Part shown: positions 60,962-64,000 of the stretch, one piece after another
How positions within the stretch are numbered: position 1 is the stretch's first letter
Layout of the letters: each line of letters opens with the position of its first letter
DNA from: Cladorhizidae sp. MBARI D1340-BT2
Taxonomy: Eukaryota; Porifera; Demospongiae; Poecilosclerida; Cladorhizidae
DNA: 64,000 nt
Reading direction: 5' to 3'
NCBI GenBank assembly: GCA_028752905.1
Contig: JAQNBH010000011.1
Coordinates: 30,750,017 to 30,814,016 of the forward strand
Translations under genes and position numbers: made by a program
The notes under the pieces: model-generated
The model's input: only the letters and a program-made list of their open reading frames with translations
Told to the model about the DNA's origin: nothing
Database searches by the model: none

Positions 60962-63578
60962 GGCACGTACAAAAGACAGATAATTAGAAGGGCTATCCGG
61001 TGATATAAAAATTATCTTTTTTGGGTAAAGTGTAGAAAAGTTATGAGCTTTACGGCAAAATAACAAGATTTTTTGGGGAAAAATGAGAAACATATAGACC
61101 AAATTAGGGCAAATATCAAGATAGAGAACACATAATGAAACCTATCATTCGAATCATATCAAGTCCATTACAGTGAAGCGTGCAGAATATTATGGATGTT
61201 TGATATCAACAGAGAGCACAGGTAAAGACCTATCTTAATAGCTATATATCAAGTTTATACAGTGAAGTGTGGAGAATCTATGAAGCTAACCTGTATAGCA
61301 TCAAGATAGAGAACACATGGAGAAACCTATCTTGTGATTCGATGTATGCAGAATATACGGATGTTTGGTATCAAGAGAGAGAACAGAGAGAGGCCTACCT
61401 TTAGAGCTATATATCAAGTCTATTCAGTGAAGTGTGGAGAATCTAAGAAGCTAACATGTTTAGCTCAAGATAGAGAACACTGAGAGATACCTATCTTGCA
61501 AGTCCATTACAGTGAAGTGTGCAGAATATATGGATGTTTGGTATCAAGAGAGAGCACTTAGAGAGTCCTATCTTAATAGCTATACATCAAGTCTATTCAG
61601 TGAAGTGTGGATAATCTACGAAGCTAACATGTTTAGCATCAAGTAAGAATACAATTCATAACTGCTCTAATTAACAAGACCAAAGTCCCAGATTTTGTCA
61701 ACTGATAGAGAAGGCCCTTATCTGCAACATGTCAACAGATTATCAATAAATGTAGTGGTTTTTCACTGGCAGGCCACCGCTTTGGCAACTGGAAAATGCC
61801 GGAAAGATCGCAAACCTTACCACTTCAAATCACCATAACTTGCTAATACTTAGAGTACTCAAAATTTTGGCACGTACAAAAGACAGATAATTAGAAGGGC
61901 TATCCGGTGATATAAAAATTATCTTTTTTGGGTAAAGTATAGCAAAGTTATGAGCTTTACGGCAAAATAACAAGATTTTGGGGGGGGAAATGAGAAACAT
62001 ATAGACCAAATTAGGGCAAATATCAAGATAGAGAACACATAATGAAACCTATCATTCGAATCATATCAAGTCCATTACAGTGAAATGTGCAGAATATTAT
62101 GGATGTTTGATATCAACAGAGAGCACAGGGAGAGACCTATCTTAATAGAGCATCAAGATAGAGAACACATAGAGAAACCTATCTTGTGATTCTATGTATG
62201 CAGAATATACGGATGTTTGGTATCAAGAGAGAGAACAGAGAGAGGCCTACCTTTAGAGCTATATATCAAGTCTATTCAGTGAAGTGTGGAGAATCTACGA
62301 AGCTAACATGTTTAGCTCAAGATAGAGAACACTGAGAGATATATACCTATCTTGCAAGTCCATTACAGTGAAGTGTGCAGAATATATGGATGTTTGGTAT
62401 CAAGAGAGAGCACTTAGAGAGTCCTATCTTAATAGCTATACATCAAGTCTATTCAGTGAAGTGTGGATAATCTACGAAGCTAACATGTTTAGCATCAAGT
62501 AAGAGTACAATTCATAACTGCCCTAATTAACAAGACCAAAGTCCCAGATTTTGTCAACTGATAGAGAAGGCCCTTATCTGCAACATGTCAACAGATTATC
62601 AATAAATGTAGTGGTTTTTCACTGGCAGGCCACCGCTTTGGCAACTGGAAAACGCCAGGAAAGATCGCAAACCTTACCAATTCAAATCATCATAACTTGC
62701 TAATATTTAGAGTACTCAAAATTTTGGCACGTACAAAAGACAGATAATTAGAAGGGCTATCCGGTGATATAAAAATTATCTTTTTTGGGTAAAGTATAGC
62801 AAAGTTATGAGCTTTACGGCAAAATAACAAGATTTTGGGGGGGGAAATGAGAAACATATAGACCAAATTAGGGCAAATATCAAGATAGAGAACACATAAT
62901 GAAACCTATCATTCGAATCATATCAAGTCCATTACAGTGAAATGTGCAGAATATTATGGATGTTTGATATCAACAGAGAGCACAGGGAGAGACCTATCTT
63001 AATAGAGCATCAAGATAGAGAACACATAGAGAAACCTATCTTGTGATTCTATGTATGCAGAATATACGGATGTTTGGTATCAAGAGAGAGAACAGAGAGA
63101 GGCCTACCTTTAGAGCTATATATCAAGTCTATTCAGTGAAGTGTGGAGAATCTACGAAGCTAACATGTTTAGCTCAAGATAGAGAACACTGAGAGATACC
63201 TATCTTGCAAGTCCATTACAGTGAAGTGTGCAGAATATATGGATGTTTGGTATCAAGAGAGAGCACTTAGAGAGTCCTATCTTAATAGCTATACATCAAG
63301 TCTATTCAGTGAAGTGTGGATAATCTACGAAGCTAACATGTTTAGCATCAAGTAAGAGTACAATTCATAACTGCCCTAATTAACAAGACCAAAGTCCCAG
63401 ATTTTGTCAACTGATAGAGAAAGCCCTTATCTGCACCATGTCAACAGATTATCAATAAATGTAGTGGTTTTTCACTGGCAGGCCACCGCTTTGGCAACTG
63501 GAAAACGCCAGGAAAGATCGCAAACCTTACCACTTCAAATCACCATAACTTGCTAATACTTAGAGTACTCAAAATTTT
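60962..63578 (+). repeat. M71-M73: L-S-S segment
   Basis: Starts at 60962 (L907, M41 family), 61869 (S857) and 62726 (S853). M72 owes its unusual length to an ATAT insertion in the H4 loop at about 62340. M73 has private GAGAAAGCCC in H7 and the CTGCACCATG tail that elsewhere precedes a TATAAAATTTATC monomer. Confidence 0.87.
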
Positions 63579-64000
63579 GGCACGTACAAAAGACAGATAA
63601 TTAGAAGGGCTATCCGGTGATATAAAATTTATCTTTTTTGGGTAAAGTATAGCAAAGTTATGAGCTTTACGGCAAAATAACAAGATTTTGGGGGGGGAAA
63701 TGAGAAACATATAGACCAAATTAGGGCAAATATCAAGATAGAGAACACATAATGAAACCTATCATTCGAATCATATCAAGTCCATTACAGTGAAATGTGC
63801 AGAATATTATGGATGTTTGATATCAACAGAGAGCACAGGGAGAGACCTATCTTAATAGAGCATCAAGATAGAGAACACATAGAGAAACCTATCTTGTGAT
63901 TCTATGTATGCAGAATATACGGATGTTTGGTATCAAGAGAGAGAACAGAGAGAGGCCTACCTTTAGAGCTATATATCAAGTCTATTCAGTGAAGTGTGGA
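63579..64000 (+). repeat. M74: partial S monomer, cut by window end (422 bp)
   Basis: It is class S because A1 and H2 are joined without the 55-bp segment. It carries TATAAAATTTATC like M40, M49 and M70. The window ends inside B2, so the array continues beyond 64000. Confidence 0.92.

Larger units (their letters stand above)
1..64000. repeat. Satellite DNA array, 74 tandem monomers, two length classes
   Basis: The window is filled end to end by direct head-to-tail copies of one monomer, all in the same orientation. The anchor GGCACGTAC occurs at 10, 863, 1771, 2617, 3525, 4370 and so on to 63579 (M34 and M59 read GGCACATAC, M39 reads GGCAAGTAC). Spacing is 845-857 bp (S) or 907-912 bp (L), with a single 644-bp exception. 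Neither edge of the array is in the window, so its true length is unknown. No ORF is conserved between copies, and stops are dense in all frames. Absence of genes, long monomers, higher-order repeats and low CpG suggest eukaryotic heterochromatin; this is inference. Chromosomal location and host cannot be read from the sequence. Confidence 0.97.

Noticed and set aside
1..64000. rDNA intergenic spacer or 5S/histone tandem array
   Set aside because: No stretch resembling 5S, 18S, 28S, tRNA or histone genes occurs in any of 74 monomers.
1..64000. Transposon or retroelement array (LTR, Helitron, TIR)
   Set aside because: No target-site duplications, terminal inverted repeats at monomer ends, polymerase or transposase ORFs are seen. 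Copies abut directly in one orientation.

Overview
The whole 64,000-base window is one uninterrupted head-to-tail satellite DNA array. I see no real gene, rRNA, tRNA, mobile-element ORF, CRISPR array or unique flanking DNA. Only one ORF above background length exists, and it is an accident of one substitution in one repeat copy. By eye the sequence is about 60-63% A+T. Hundreds of stop codons in every frame, no coding sequence over 64 kb, near-identical long monomers and higher-order repeats point to eukaryotic heterochromatin (centromeric, pericentromeric, subtelomeric, sex- or B-chromosome type). CpG is scarce and many variants are CpG to TpG/CpA changes, which fits a genome that methylates cytosine. 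I cannot name the species and do not recognise the satellite as a published family.

Layout. I set the monomer start at the conserved GGCACGTAC. This gives 74 monomers (M1-M74; M74 is cut by the window end, and 9 bases precede M1). There are two types: short S (845-857 bp, 44 copies) and long L (907-912 bp, 30 copies). L carries a 55-bp segment that S lacks. From 10 to 17,584 S and L alternate strictly, a higher-order dimer of about 1.75-1.76 kb. After that, runs of 3-4 S monomers (17,585-20,989; 39,468-42,872; 58,410-60,961), one L-L pair (32,386-34,208) and one monomer with a 202-bp deletion (46,386-47,029) break the rhythm. Larger duplications are superimposed: M2-M6 recur as M8-M12 (offset 5,267 bp), M20-M25 recur as M31-M34 with two monomers fewer, and M47-M50 recur as M68-M71 (offset 18,089 bp).

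Monomer anatomy. About 155 bp of head sequence holds a TATAAAAA motif and a variable T/G tract. It is followed by about 515 bp built from three degenerate repeats of about 166-173 bp, each made of an A half and a B half and each half followed by a hairpin-like motif (CAAGATAG...CTATCTTG at its best). A tail of about 190 bp contains AATAAA followed by a GT/T-rich stretch. The array is therefore nested: half-units of about 85 bp, AB units of about 170 bp, monomers of about 850/908 bp, dimers of about 1.76 kb, then multi-kilobase blocks. The variants are shared between monomers in a mosaic way, as expected from unequal crossing-over and gene conversion. Coordinates were counted by hand from landmarks, and identity statements rest on landmark comparison, not on a full alignment.
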